A stretch of 64,000 nucleotides of DNA from Haloarcula marismortui ATCC 43049. GTDB lineage: Archaea > Halobacteriota > Halobacteria > Halobacteriales > Haloarculaceae. The stretch spans positions 2,914,001 through 2,978,000 of the forward strand of contig NC_006396.1 of assembly GCF_000011085.1 (NCBI RefSeq), written 5' to 3'. How positions within the stretch are numbered: the first letter of the stretch is position 1; each line of letters opens with the position of its first letter. Below, one piece after another: positions 26,567 through 35,357 of this stretch. The translations under genes and the position numbers were made by a program. The notes below the pieces were generated by a model that saw only the letters and a program-made list of their open reading frames with translations, had not been told where the DNA came from and ran no database searches.

Positions 26567-27640
26567 TTAGAACAGTCCGTCCAGCTGGTCGTTCGTGAAC
26601 TCGTCCGGGTCGGTCGTTCCACCCTGTGAGTTCGCCGCTTCTGTGGCGCGCTCCATGAACTCGTTGACCCGCTCGGACCGTTCAACGCCCGAAAGGACGA
26701 TGAGCGACGCGATTTTATCGGAGCCGAGCGGGAAGTCCCCGCCCCGGACCTCCATACTCCCGGTCTGGTCTTCCACCCAGCGGCGCGCTCGCTCGACGCC
26801 TTTCCGCGAGAGGCGTTCGGGGTCACCCGCGACGACGAGGAGGGCCGAGTCAGCCTTGACCGCGTTGGGTAGACTCATGCTCGTAAGGAGGGCTTTCCGG
26901 GTAACGCTGGTGATAGTGTTGACGTTCTCGCCGGCATCCTCGCTGGCCTCGGCGCTGGCGTAGCCGATAGAGGCAATGCCGCCGCCCCTGAGTGTGTTGA
27001 TGATCTCCGAGGAGTCGACGACGCTCTCGCCGACCCCCTCAACTGCCTCGCCGGAGGCGAACAGTAGGCCGACGCGCTGTGAGATGGCGTCATTGACGCG
27101 TTCAAAGCCGGCGGCGACGCTGTCGCCGCTGCCCCGCCAGGCGTCATTGTCGACGAGGAGGAGGGAGTCTGCCTCGCGGGCAGCGGTCTTGAGCGAGCGA
27201 CCGGCGTTGGCCTGGTAGAGGCCGCCCTCGTCCCGGCCGGGAAGAATGCCGAGGACGTACACCGGCTTCTCGTAGATGCGCTTGAGTTCGCGGGCGAGCA
27301 TCGGTGCGCCACCGGAGCCGGTGCCACCGCCGAGTCCAGCAACGACGACGATGGCCTCGGCTTCGGTCGTAATCCGACCGTCGAGTTCGTCGAGCACTTC
27401 GGTGGCGTTCTCCTGCATAACCTGCGCCCCGAGCTCGTTGTCACCGCCAACGCCGTGACCTTTCACGCGGTCCTGTCCGATGAGGGCTGTGTCGATATCG
27501 AGATTCTGGAGGTCGGCTCGCGCCGTATTAACGGCGAGGGCCCCCCGGACAGCGTCGAACCCCATGTCGTAATCGAACTGGGCAAGCGACTGGGTTACTT
27601 TCCCGCCAGCCTGCCCGACACCAATCAGGACGACTTTCAT
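26567..27640 (-). CDS. cetZ: CetZ family tubulin-like GTPase
   Basis: 357 aa. The tubulin/FtsZ GTP-binding signature GLGGGTGSG lies at 102-110, with an N-terminal VLIGVGQAGGKV nucleotide loop and DNDAW in the T7/core region. Overall it is closer to CetZ than to FtsZ1/FtsZ2. CetZ proteins control cell shape and motility in haloarchaea rather than division itself. ATG 27640 gives MKVVLIGVGQ directly at the fold start; upstream codons in frame are not tubulin-like. The C-terminus TNDQLDGLF may be a partner-binding tail. Which paralog number it is cannot be told. Confidence 0.88.
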   Translation of the reverse strand: MKVVLIGVGQAGGKVTQSLAQFDYDMGFDAVRGALAVNTARADLQNLDIDTALIGQDRVKGHGVGGDNELGAQVMQENATEVLDELDGRITTEAEAIVVVAGLGGGTGSGGAPMLARELKRIYEKPVYVLGILPGRDEGGLYQANAGRSLKTAAREADSLLLVDNDAWRGSGDSVAAGFERVNDAISQRVGLLFASGEAVEGVGESVVDSSEIINTLRGGGIASIGYASAEASEDAGENVNTITSVTRKALLTSMSLPNAVKADSALLVVAGDPERLSRKGVERARRWVEDQTGSMEVRGGDFPLGSDKIASLIVLSGVERSERVNEFMERATEAANSQGGTTDPDEFTNDQLDGLF

Positions 27641-27767
27641 ATCAAATGTCTCGTGAGGGTGACTAATCAACGTTGTCCTCACACTGTGAACGGGCGACAA
27701 AGAAGGTGAAGCGGCCCTTGGCGTGGAATGGCGGACGCGGTTCCTCAACCTGAAGCGCGTCGGGTGG

Positions 27768-28043
27768 TTACTCGACCCGGAGCGTGTAGATCCGCTTACG
27801 CGCGTCGGAAAACGAAAACCGGGAGTCGATGACGCCGACATCTTCGAGGCGAGAAAGGGCGTACCGGACTGTCCGCGGCGGCAACAGGGTCTCCTCGGCG
27901 AGCTGGCTCTGGGTCAGGGTCTCGTTGTACTCCAAGACTTTCGCGACGAGTTTTGCGCTCGGCGGGAGATCGCGGACGGCGTCCCATCCACTGTCCTCGT
28001 CCTCGCTGTCGGCATCAGCGGATTGGATATCGGATGCGCTCAT
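27768..28043 (-). CDS. Small winged-helix DNA-binding protein (MarR-like)
   Basis: 91 aa. After a 27-residue acidic leader comes a compact winged helix: LPPSAKLVAKVLEYNETL, recognition segment TQSQLAEETLLPPRTVRYALSRLEDVGVI, and wing RFSFSDARKRIYTLRV. It is probably a local transcription regulator. It precedes cetZ on the same strand by 127 bp and is divergent from the SRPBCC gene, so either could be a target. Confidence 0.82.
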   Translation of the reverse strand: MSASDIQSADADSEDEDSGWDAVRDLPPSAKLVAKVLEYNETLTQSQLAEETLLPPRTVRYALSRLEDVGVIDSRFSFSDARKRIYTLRVE

Positions 28044-28184
28044 GGTACTTCCATTGTATCCAATACAGAGTGATAATATTTTCTGTTCTCTATTATGCTC
28101 TGTGGAAATGTTTCGGCAAAAAACGCGGCCGCGGACGGAGTCTATGCCCGAAAGTTTACCTTCGGTACATCCGGTGTCACAGAC

Positions 28185-28715
28185 GTGGACGAAGTCGAGG
28201 TCAGCACAGTCGTGTATGTCCCACCCGAAGAGGTGTACGAGTTTCTGCTGGATTTTCCGGGCTACGCACGATATTCCGAATATCTCGACCGCGTGGTACA
28301 GGACGGCGACGGCTCACCGGGGACGAACTACGACCTCGTATTCTCGTGGTGGAAGCTCTCCTACACCGCTCGGTCGGAGGTGACTGACGTTTCGCCGCCG
28401 ACGCGTATCGACTGGCGGATCGTCAAAGACATCGACGCCGAAGGGTACTGGGCGGTCGAGCCTGATCCGGACGACGTTCTGGCGGACGAGCAGACGGCCT
28501 CACGGGTGCGATTTCACGTTGCGTTCGACCCGGGGTCGGCCTCAGACAGCGCTATCGACCTTCCCCGACTTGTTTCGATGGACTGGGTAATCGAGAAAGT
28601 CAAGCCACTCATCCGCAAGGAGGCGACCAAAATCGTCGAACGTGTCGTCGAGGACCTTGAAGGGCAGGAACGGGATGTCGATCTGGAGATTCATGCCGGG
28701 CCGGATTCGGTATAA
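28185..28715 (+). CDS. SRPBCC family protein (polyketide cyclase/lipid-transport-like, START fold)
   Basis: 176 aa starting at GTG 28185 (read MDEVEVSTVVYVPPEEVYEF). The helix-grip pattern VYVPPEEVYEFLLDFPGYARYSEY is typical of coenzyme Q-binding/START-like proteins that hold hydrophobic ligands. An ATG 90 bp upstream (28095) is in frame, but its extra residues are not family-like and overlap probable promoter sequence. Ligand unknown. Confidence 0.8.
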   Translation: MDEVEVSTVVYVPPEEVYEFLLDFPGYARYSEYLDRVVQDGDGSPGTNYDLVFSWWKLSYTARSEVTDVSPPTRIDWRIVKDIDAEGYWAVEPDPDDVLADEQTASRVRFHVAFDPGSASDSAIDLPRLVSMDWVIEKVKPLIRKEATKIVERVVEDLEGQERDVDLEIHAGPDSV

Positions 28716-28730
28716 CGCAGCGAGGGACCG

Positions 28731-29390
28731 CTACTCGGGCGTCTCGTAGTCGCCGCCGTACCGGATGAAAAAGTACGCGAGTCCGAGCGTTGCGACCATC
28801 ACGAACGAGGTTGCAACCCCGAGCGTCTTCGCGCTGTTTGGCACTTCGGGCGGGCCGGAACTCCCACTACCACCGCCGCCGCCGCCGGAAGACTTCGTCG
28901 GGTAGTCCGTCCCGACGACGATGGCTCCCTTCATGCCGAGCCCTTCGTGTGGCACGCAGACGTAGGGGTAGATGCCGTCCTCCTCGAAGGTGTGCTCGTA
29001 GTTGACGCCGGCGCTAGAGACGGCGCTCCCGGAGTCAAGCGGACCCTCACCGTCCGAGACGACGTTGTGGCCGCCGCCGTTGCCCGTCCACTCGAACTGG
29101 ACCGTTGCACCGTTGTCAACGTGGATCGCGGGTGGGCCGAAGCCGAACGCCCCGCCGTTTGCCTGCACGCCGACTTCTACCGTCGCCGTGTCCTGTCCGG
29201 TCGCATCGGCGACTGAGCCATCGTAGTTGCCAACCTGGTCGAGGAACCCACCAAAATCCGGCGGCCCGCCGCCGCCACCTTCGGTGCCTTCCTGTGCGGT
29301 CGCGGTGCCTGCTGCGGCCGACGCAGCCGTGGCCCCTGCCGCTGTCCGCAGGAAGCCGCGACGGGACACGTCCGCTCTACCGTCTGTCAT
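28731..29390 (-). CDS. Halocyanin (blue copper protein) with C-terminal membrane anchor
   Basis: 219 aa. The Tat signal RRGFLRTAAG is followed by a Gly-rich linker and a plastocyanin-type domain (about 60-160). Type-1 copper ligands H108 (GGHNVVS), C145, H148 and M153 (CVPHEGLGMKG) are all present. A Gly/Ser linker leads to a single transmembrane helix (TLGVATSFVMVATLGLAYFF) and a short tail. It is an extracytoplasmic electron carrier. Most halocyanins are lipoproteins; this one seems anchored at its C-terminus. Confidence 0.92.
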   Translation of the reverse strand: MTDGRADVSRRGFLRTAAGATAASAAAGTATAQEGTEGGGGGPPDFGGFLDQVGNYDGSVADATGQDTATVEVGVQANGGAFGFGPPAIHVDNGATVQFEWTGNGGGHNVVSDGEGPLDSGSAVSSAGVNYEHTFEEDGIYPYVCVPHEGLGMKGAIVVGTDYPTKSSGGGGGGSGSSGPPEVPNSAKTLGVATSFVMVATLGLAYFFIRYGGDYETPE

Positions 29391-29518
29391 ACCTGACCGT
29401 TTGGGACTCCCCGTCCTGAATATGTCGGTTTCGAATCGGGGCCGTACTTTTCACAGTGGCATCACAACAGCCGCGGGTGCCGTGAAACATTTAACGCCGG
29501 TAGACCGAAACCACCGGT

Positions 29519-30268
29519 ATGTCTACCGGAAGCCAGGGGGTCGTCGGCGGGATCCGTATCGACCTCAATCGGTTACACGAAACGTGGATGGAGCTCGTGT
29601 ATCCACGCCAGCGAAACGCTAACGACACCGTTCTCGGGACGTGGACACCGGACTCCGCGGTCGGGATGGCCCTCTACCGTCTCTGGTCTGCGCTCGGTGT
29701 CCCAGTCATCGCGCTGGTGTATCCGCTGGTACTGTGTGGCGTCGTCCTGCGCTACCAGACCCGCCGCATTGACGGCACGGCGACCCGCCTGGGCGTTGTC
29801 GGTGTCGTTCTACTCTCTGTCCTCGCCTGGGGTGGCTTAGCGGCCCTTGCCCGGTTCGAGCCGGGGAGTATCGACCTCGTGTCGGGCGGGTTCACCGCTG
29901 TCGCTGTCGCCGGCGGGGTTGCGACGCTGTCGGCCGCGCTCGCTGTTACGTTCCGGCGGGTCGGCGGTCGCGGGACGACGGTCGCGCTGGCATACCCGTT
30001 TGCTATGACGGCCATCTTCCTCCCGCCGGTCGTCGCAGCGCTGTACTCAACGACTGTCGCCTCGGTCGTCATCCCCGCGAGCGACTCGCTGTCCCGGTGG
30101 TTCCTCTACGAAGTGCTGGCCACTGTCGGTGTCGCGGAGTTCTTCATCGAGAACTTCGATCGGGAAGGCATCGCCTACGTCATCATCTGGCTCGGTATCT
30201 CCATCCCGCTGGGGTGGGTGCTCGGCCTGCTGGTGACGCTTGCGGACTTCGTCCGCCCAACCGAGTGA
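29519..30268 (+). CDS. Multi-spanning membrane protein, unknown
   Basis: 249 aa. About six hydrophobic segments start at residue 55 after a soluble N-terminal region (VGGIRIDLNRLHETWMELVYPRQ). It resembles small polytopic haloarchaeal proteins of unknown function; no transporter motif is recognised. It is divergent from the halocyanin gene (128 bp between starts). Confidence 0.75.
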   Translation: MSTGSQGVVGGIRIDLNRLHETWMELVYPRQRNANDTVLGTWTPDSAVGMALYRLWSALGVPVIALVYPLVLCGVVLRYQTRRIDGTATRLGVVGVVLLSVLAWGGLAALARFEPGSIDLVSGGFTAVAVAGGVATLSAALAVTFRRVGGRGTTVALAYPFAMTAIFLPPVVAALYSTTVASVVIPASDSLSRWFLYEVLATVGVAEFFIENFDREGIAYVIIWLGISIPLGWVLGLLVTLADFVRPTE

Positions 30269-30419
30269 CCGCAAAGCCACCGTGTAGACGTCCCTGGCTC
30301 CTGTTCTTGATGGGATGGAAGCCGGCAAGGTGTTTCTGAAATAGTGGTGTATGGCCGGAACTTGTCCGAACCGCGCGTGATGGAGACAGAGGACGTACTG
30401 GGTAGTACAGTGACCAGCA

Positions 30420-30935
30420 TCAGCAGCCCATAGTTGTAGAAACTGTCTGAGAATCGATGTTTCCGGTGTCGTCAATACGGACTTCTGCAAACCGGGAATT
30501 ACAGTCGAAATGATCAGTCGTTACTGGGTACGTACCAGTCGTCTGTGTTGATTCGTCGGTTATCTTGAGAAGGTAGCCCGGAGACCGAATTTCTAACCAA
30601 AGTGTCCCGTTCGGTGGAAGTGTTTTTGTCTGGGTTACGACTGAGGAGGAACTCTCATTATGCAGTAATTCGACAGAGACAGTTCGGCTCGCCGGGCTAT
30701 CATTCCAGATCTGAATTGGCAACCTATCTCCAGCTCCATCAACTCGGATGACGGTCGTGGGTTCCGCTTTCGTTCCCTGATACGGGGCTGGAACGGATGG
30801 ATCAATCGTTGGCGTGTCAGATGTCGTTACGTCGGGCGGACCACTGAGGTGTGAGAGAGCGGGAAACAAGAACGCTGAAACGACGATGCCGGCAACAATG
30901 ATGAGAATGACCGTAAGAAGCGGACGGATATTCAC
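30420..30935 (-). CDS. Secreted or membrane-anchored protein, unknown
   Basis: 171 aa. A single N-terminal hydrophobic segment (about 5-27) could be an uncleaved anchor. The extracellular part is Thr/Ser/Pro-rich and beta-rich, with two cysteines (FDCNSRF and the terminal GC) that could pair. Codon use is more AT-rich than neighbours, suggesting recent acquisition or fast evolution. No family is recognised. Confidence 0.65.
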   Translation of the reverse strand: MNIRPLLTVILIIVAGIVVSAFLFPALSHLSGPPDVTTSDTPTIDPSVPAPYQGTKAEPTTVIRVDGAGDRLPIQIWNDSPASRTVSVELLHNESSSSVVTQTKTLPPNGTLWLEIRSPGYLLKITDESTQTTGTYPVTTDHFDCNSRFAEVRIDDTGNIDSQTVSTTMGC

Positions 30936-31078
30936 ACTACAAGGGACTTCCTTCTGTGCGTATCTGTCTTCTGGTTGTCACATCGACGGCGCGTCCCGGT
31001 CACATCAGTCACTTTGAATCGGCGCAACTCGGGGTTGCGGTGACTTGCCTTGCGGACTGTGTGAATCGAAAAAGACCG

Positions 31079-31264
31079 CTACGGACTGGCGCGGAACTCG
31101 CCGTGCTTCATTCCGAGGAAGAACGCGACGACCGAGAACACAATCATCGAGGGCAGAACCATCATCAAGACCGTCGAGAGAGTCATCACAGACGTGAGCC
31201 CGACCGTTGCGATAGCGACGATTACGACGAGCGGGGCCACTGCGGGCACAAAGTCAAAATCCAT
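31079..31264 (-). CDS. 61-aa two-helix membrane protein (DUF7333-like)
   Basis: It starts MDFDFVPAVAPLVVIVAI at ATG 31264 and ends GMKHGEFRASP. Two hydrophobic helices (about 6-28, 33-52) and the terminal KHGEFR pattern look like a widespread haloarchaeal microprotein family. An in-frame extension to 31360 contains a Cys-rich stretch unlike the family and is rejected. Function unknown. Confidence 0.65.
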   Translation of the reverse strand: MDFDFVPAVAPLVVIVAIATVGLTSVMTLSTVLMMVLPSMIVFSVVAFFLGMKHGEFRASP

Positions 31265-31413
31265 ACTTCCGATTGTAGCCGGACAAATAAATTCTTTAAG
31301 AAAGCAACAGCGTCGATCAACTGACTGGCCAGCGGTTCGGTTCTTCACCCGCACCAACACGACGAGTACTGCGTACCCGTGAAGTACACTGCTGACGAAC
31401 GTCTGCCCGGTCG

Positions 31414-32163
31414 CTACGACGGCGTCGCGTCGTCCGGCCGAACAACGGTTTCCTCGGGCGCGTCTCTATCGGCAACAGCGATATCCGCAGTCTCGTTGCC
31501 GCCGAACACAACCGTCGCACCGGTCCGCATCGGTGCAAGCAGTCCGACGACAACCGCGCCCGCAGTCGTCATCGGTGCCCGAAGCGCGACGGTCGTCTCC
31601 GCGTCGATATCGTAGTCGGCAACGACACGGCCGCTTTCGGCCATGAGTTCGCCGTGCGTGTATGTTCTGTCGGCCGCCAGAACAGCGTCGTCAGGTGCGA
31701 CCTCGCCCGGCGGCTGAAGTGGGTTCTCGCTCCACAGTTCTCGCTCGAACTGGGCGATGGTGGGGTCATCGACCGGGCCACCGTAGGCCAGCCCCTTGGT
31801 CCCCGGTCCCTGCGTGTAGCGGTCGAGCCACGCCGCTGGCGCGACGAGCGCCGTCGCGTCGACTGCATTCGGCGGGTCCATATCAACGACCGCGCCGTCG
31901 AGCGCCGCTGCGAGAAAGGCAAGCAGTGCGTCCGGGGCGTCCCGAAGGTAGCCCGGTCGGTCCTCGTCGGTCGGCTCTTTCGGACCGACGACGACGGCGA
32001 CCCGCGTCCCGTGCCGGACCCCGTAATGTCGCAGCAGATTCCCGCCTTTCCAGGCGTTCGTGGCGAAATCGGAGTAACTGTACGGCGCCGCCCGCTCCGG
32101 CGAACGAAAGAGGACGCCGTCGCGGTCGCGGGCCTGCGCGACAAGGTCACCGAGTACCTGCAT
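31414..32163 (-). CDS. Degenerate AMP-binding (acyl-CoA synthetase-like) protein
   Basis: 249 aa. The N-terminal portion follows the ANL-superfamily pattern (YSYSDFATNAWKGGNLLRHYGVRHGTRVAVV, LLAFLAAALDGAVVDMDPP). The phosphate-binding Ser/Thr/Gly loop, the YGxTE motif and the C-terminal lysine domain are missing. It is therefore probably not a functional adenylating enzyme. ATG 32163 (MQVLGDLVAQARD) is chosen; the 5' extension overlaps the promoter shared with the divergent MazG-like gene. Confidence 0.7.
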   Translation of the reverse strand: MQVLGDLVAQARDRDGVLFRSPERAAPYSYSDFATNAWKGGNLLRHYGVRHGTRVAVVVGPKEPTDEDRPGYLRDAPDALLAFLAAALDGAVVDMDPPNAVDATALVAPAAWLDRYTQGPGTKGLAYGGPVDDPTIAQFERELWSENPLQPPGEVAPDDAVLAADRTYTHGELMAESGRVVADYDIDAETTVALRAPMTTAGAVVVGLLAPMRTGATVVFGGNETADIAVADRDAPEETVVRPDDATPS

Positions 32164-32241
32164 ATGTCGTCGTTCGGCCCCACCGATGAAAAACAGCGCG
32201 GCCACAAAGCCGATGTGGGTGGCTATCCCCACGCTCTAGAA

Positions 32242-32547
32242 ATGAAACGACAGCAACAGGTTGCCGACGTACTCAGGCACAGCGACATCGACACGCCGCC
32301 CGCGTACCGGTTGCTTGACGTGGTGGCTGAACTCGGCGACATCGCGGCACAGGTCAACGAAACGACCGGCTACGGCACCGATTTGACGGCACTATCGATA
32401 CGGGAAGACGAACTCGGCGACGCTCTATTTGCACTACTCGCGCTATGTGAACAACTCGATGTCGACGCCGATGCCGCGCTCTCGTCGGCGCTGGCGAAAT
32501 ACGAGGGACAATCAGGCACAAGCGGGACGCCGGCAAGCGAGGACTGA
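32242..32547 (+). CDS. MazG-like nucleotide pyrophosphohydrolase family protein
   Basis: 101 aa. All-alpha NTP-pyrophosphatase-like fold with the acidic pair motifs ELGDIAAQVNE and EDELGDALFALLALCEQ, a reduced ExxE...ExxD metal site. Proteins of this kind remove non-canonical or excess NTPs, or are inactive regulators. Its stop codon abuts the dnaJ stop (32547/32548) with no spacer. It is divergent from the AMP-binding-like gene, 78 bp apart. Confidence 0.78.
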   Translation: MKRQQQVADVLRHSDIDTPPAYRLLDVVAELGDIAAQVNETTGYGTDLTALSIREDELGDALFALLALCEQLDVDADAALSSALAKYEGQSGTSGTPASED

Positions 32548-33702
32548 CTACAGCGAGTTCTTCAGTTTCTCGAAGAAGCCTTCATCGACATCGACCTCTT
32601 CGCCGCCGGCCTCCGCGAACTGTTCGAGGGCCTCCTTCTGTTCGGCGTTGAGGCTGTCGGGTGTGACGACCTGTACCTGCACGTAGAGGTCGCCGTGGCC
32701 GCGGCGGCGGAGCCGCGGCATCCCCTTGCCCTCCAGTCGGAACACTTCGCCGCTCTGGGTGCCGCTTGGCACGTCGACTTCCACCTCGCCGTCCAGCGTC
32801 GGGACGGTGATGGTGTCACCGAACACTGCTTGCGGGAACGAGATGGCCTGCTGGTGTTGCAAGCTGTCGCCGTCGCGCTCGAAGTCCGGGTGGTCGCGGA
32901 CCTGTACCTCGATGAGCAGGTCGCCGTTCGGGCCGCCGTTTTCCCCGGGCGCGCCCTCGCGCTCCATCCGGAGTGTCTGCCCGTCGGCGATGCCGGACGG
33001 AATCTCGACTTCGAGGCTCGCATCGTTCTGGACAACGCCGTTGCCCCGGCAGGTCGAACACGTTTCGTCGTACAGCGTCCCCTCGCCGTCACACCGGCGG
33101 CAGGTCGTCCGCTGCTGCACCCGCCCCATCGGTGTCTGCTGGACCTGCGTCGTCTGGCCCTGGCCGTTACACTCCGGACAGGTCTCCGAGTCGGCTCCCG
33201 GCGGATGCCCGGCCCCGTCACAGTCGTCGCAGGCTTCCGGCCGGGTGACGTTCAGTTGCTTCGTCGCGCCGTTGTAGGCCTCTTCGAGGTCGATTTCCAG
33301 TCGCGTCTGGAGGTCCTGCCCCTGCCGCCGTCGGCTGCCACCGCGTCCGCCGCGGCCGCCGCCCCCGAAGAACTGGTCGAAGATATCCTGCATATCGAAG
33401 CCGCCAGCGCCGCCACCGAACGGGTCTCCACCCATCCCACCGCGGCCGCCGCCACCACCAGCGCCGCCGCGCTTCTCGGCCTGTTCGAAGCGCTCGTGAC
33501 CCATCTGGTCGTACATCTGGCGCTTCTCCTCGTCGGTGAGGACCTCTTTGGCCTTCTTGGCCTGCTTGAACTTCTCTTCGGCGTCGGGGTCGTCGCTCAC
33601 GTCCGGGTGGTATTCCCGGGCTTTCTCCCGATAGGCCTCCTGAATCTCGTCTTCGGAGGCGTCTCGAGAGACACCCAGTATCTCGTAGAAATCCTGACTC
33701 AT
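32548..33702 (-). CDS. dnaJ: Chaperone DnaJ
   Basis: 384 aa Hsp40 co-chaperone, type I. J-domain at 1-70 with HPD at 32-34 (the DnaK-activating tripeptide), then a Gly-rich segment (about 77-130). The zinc-binding region has four CxxCxGxG repeats (CDDCDGAGH, CPECNGQGQ, CRRCDGEG, CSTCRGNG). The substrate-binding C-terminal beta domains follow. It delivers unfolded clients to DnaK and stimulates its ATPase. It is separated from dnaK by 3.3 kb with four unrelated genes. Confidence 0.97.
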   Translation of the reverse strand: MSQDFYEILGVSRDASEDEIQEAYREKAREYHPDVSDDPDAEEKFKQAKKAKEVLTDEEKRQMYDQMGHERFEQAEKRGGAGGGGGRGGMGGDPFGGGAGGFDMQDIFDQFFGGGGRGGRGGSRRRQGQDLQTRLEIDLEEAYNGATKQLNVTRPEACDDCDGAGHPPGADSETCPECNGQGQTTQVQQTPMGRVQQRTTCRRCDGEGTLYDETCSTCRGNGVVQNDASLEVEIPSGIADGQTLRMEREGAPGENGGPNGDLLIEVQVRDHPDFERDGDSLQHQQAISFPQAVFGDTITVPTLDGEVEVDVPSGTQSGEVFRLEGKGMPRLRRRGHGDLYVQVQVVTPDSLNAEQKEALEQFAEAGGEEVDVDEGFFEKLKNSL

Positions 33703-33813
33703 TCGTTGTACAAGGCTTAGACGATTGAGCTACTTCAAAAGAACGGGTTGTCGACTAGTCGTGTTCGACCCGTACCGGGGCGCTTATTTTCGTGCCGGGG
33801 GAGGATTCGAGCA

Positions 33814-34332
33814 ATGAGTCCTGAGTCGTCTCGTGGGCATCGGGGTCTCGTCACGGTCGAGCGAGTCGCAGTCTGGGGGCTCGCGGCGCTGGCCGTCGTC
33901 GGGCTTGTTGCACTCGTCGTCGGCCCCGGTGCGGACCTGCGGACGGCGTCGCCGTCGGTCACCGTCGACGGCCAGTTCGACGCCGAGGCGGGAACGGTCA
34001 CGCTCACCCACGCCGGCGGGGACCGGCTCACGGACACCAGTACGCACGCGCTGGCGCTCATCGTCACTGACGCTGACCGGAACCGCTCTACCACACTAAC
34101 GTGGGCCGAGGCAGAACGGCTGCCCGTCGTGCCCGGCGACAGCGTCGTTGTTGACGACCCGCGCGTGGACTCGAATGGTGACGGAAATTATCTCGACGGC
34201 GACGCCTCGGTCGGCTTCTACCTCGACAGCGGCGACACCGTTGCGGTCCGCTGGACTGGCCGGCCACTCGGTGCACCGGACGAGCGGACAACGACGCTCG
34301 ATACAGTAACGCTCGGTAACACAACTGGTTGA
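33814..34332 (+). CDS. Archaeal pilin-like (DUF1628-type) secreted protein
   Basis: 172 aa. A short basic N-terminus precedes one hydrophobic helix (about 14-37). The rest is a beta-rich extracellular domain with the THAGGDRL and PGDSVVVDD elements seen in haloarchaeal type IV pilin-like proteins. The prepilin peptidase site is not classical, so a simple signal-anchored surface protein is possible. It is divergent from dnaJ, with the palindrome CGACTAGTCG at 33752-33761 between them. Confidence 0.65.
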   Translation: MSPESSRGHRGLVTVERVAVWGLAALAVVGLVALVVGPGADLRTASPSVTVDGQFDAEAGTVTLTHAGGDRLTDTSTHALALIVTDADRNRSTTLTWAEAERLPVVPGDSVVVDDPRVDSNGDGNYLDGDASVGFYLDSGDTVAVRWTGRPLGAPDERTTTLDTVTLGNTTG

Positions 34333-34418
34333 CTGTTCCCCCTCCTCAGGTGGCCCGTTATGGCATTTCCGGGAAGCGTCCCCGGCCGTTTGCGGCGGTG
34401 CTCCTGTTCCGTGTGTCG

Positions 34419-34727
34419 TCACGGACCGACGGGTCCGGTGTGGACATACACGTCTCCGGTTCCGGTCACAGTCACTCCGTAATCACCCAGCTGAAACGAG
34501 AGTGATACGGCGCTGTCCGGCCCTGACGAATGGACAAATAGCTGGTCAAGCGCGTCCGGATCGAGCGTTTCGATGAGGGGTGATAGCTCTATCGCCTCTT
34601 GCCCAGCTGCGATTGCAACCGTTTGTACGACCGCTACTGACGGTGAGACTGTGTTCCAGTCGAACTCCGCGTGGAGCGTGTCCGGATTGTCGGATGTCCC
34701 GTCGGGCCGCCTGTCGGACCCACTCAT
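34419..34727 (-). CDS. HalOD1 output-domain protein
   Basis: 102 aa. Haloarchaeal HalOD1 pattern: VSPSVAVVQTVAIAAGQEAIELSPLIETLDPDALDQLF followed by beta strands ending in YGVTVTGTGDVYV, written here as the family-defining span 27-96. Such small proteins are believed to be output or adaptor domains of haloarchaeal signalling. ATG 34727 (MSGSDRRPDG) is used. It is convergent with the pilin-like gene. Confidence 0.78.
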   Translation of the reverse strand: MSGSDRRPDGTSDNPDTLHAEFDWNTVSPSVAVVQTVAIAAGQEAIELSPLIETLDPDALDQLFVHSSGPDSAVSLSFQLGDYGVTVTGTGDVYVHTGPVGP

Positions 34728-35357
34728 TACTAGCAATATGTTGACCAAACATCTTAATTCTACTGTCAATCAATAAGTTGTAATTATGATATGTGGAACA
34801 ACTACCTAATTACCGAGTAAACGCCGATAGAAAGCTTTCACTGCTGGATGTGAACAGTCCTTTATGATTGCAAGCTGATACAGTAGCTGTCCGCTAAACT
34901 TGTATTTCTGTGTCGGCCGTTTCCGCCAAGAAATGACACTACAGACGAAATACTGCCAGTGAAATAGCTGCTGTATCGTGTCTGACAAGACTGCGTCCGG
35001 CTGAGTATCACTCTAAACGCACTCCCTGATGCCTGTCTGGGCAGTTTTTCTGAAAGAGGCACGCAGCAGATGTGGTTGGGACACATAGGATGCCGCGTGC
35101 CAAGTACCTCTACTCCGGACCGGGGTATAACAGTTGTGTGATTAACTGAGTAAACAGGGGCAGGACGCCGACGCGACCGACACGTGGATCAGCACGTGCG
35201 ACAACCGGAGCCCGGACTGCCACAATACGCTCTGTGGCCCCATCAAGCAGCACTAACTCCGATGAGAGCCGGCAATGTAGCAGTAACAACGTCTTTTACC
35301 TGTGGGCGTCATCTTCCTGCACATCCTCGGCTTCCACCGAGGTGAAGGTTGGGACAC
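34728..35357. other. AT-rich non-coding region upstream of TrmB gene
   Basis: About 630 bp with no gene I can support. Minus-strand ORFs of 60 and 74 codons exist but lack recognisable features. The 13-mer GGTTGGGACACAT occurs twice in direct orientation (35074-35086 and 35347-35359, the latter touching the TrmB start). Two CACGTG palindromes lie at 35181 and 35193. The AT-rich left part (34730-35040) may be decayed DNA or a long leader. Confidence 0.4.

Noticed and set aside
34806..35086. Two minus-strand ORFs of 60 and 74 codons
   Set aside because: Overlapping frames, no motif, AT-rich, no promoter; possible decayed DNA but not supportable as genes.
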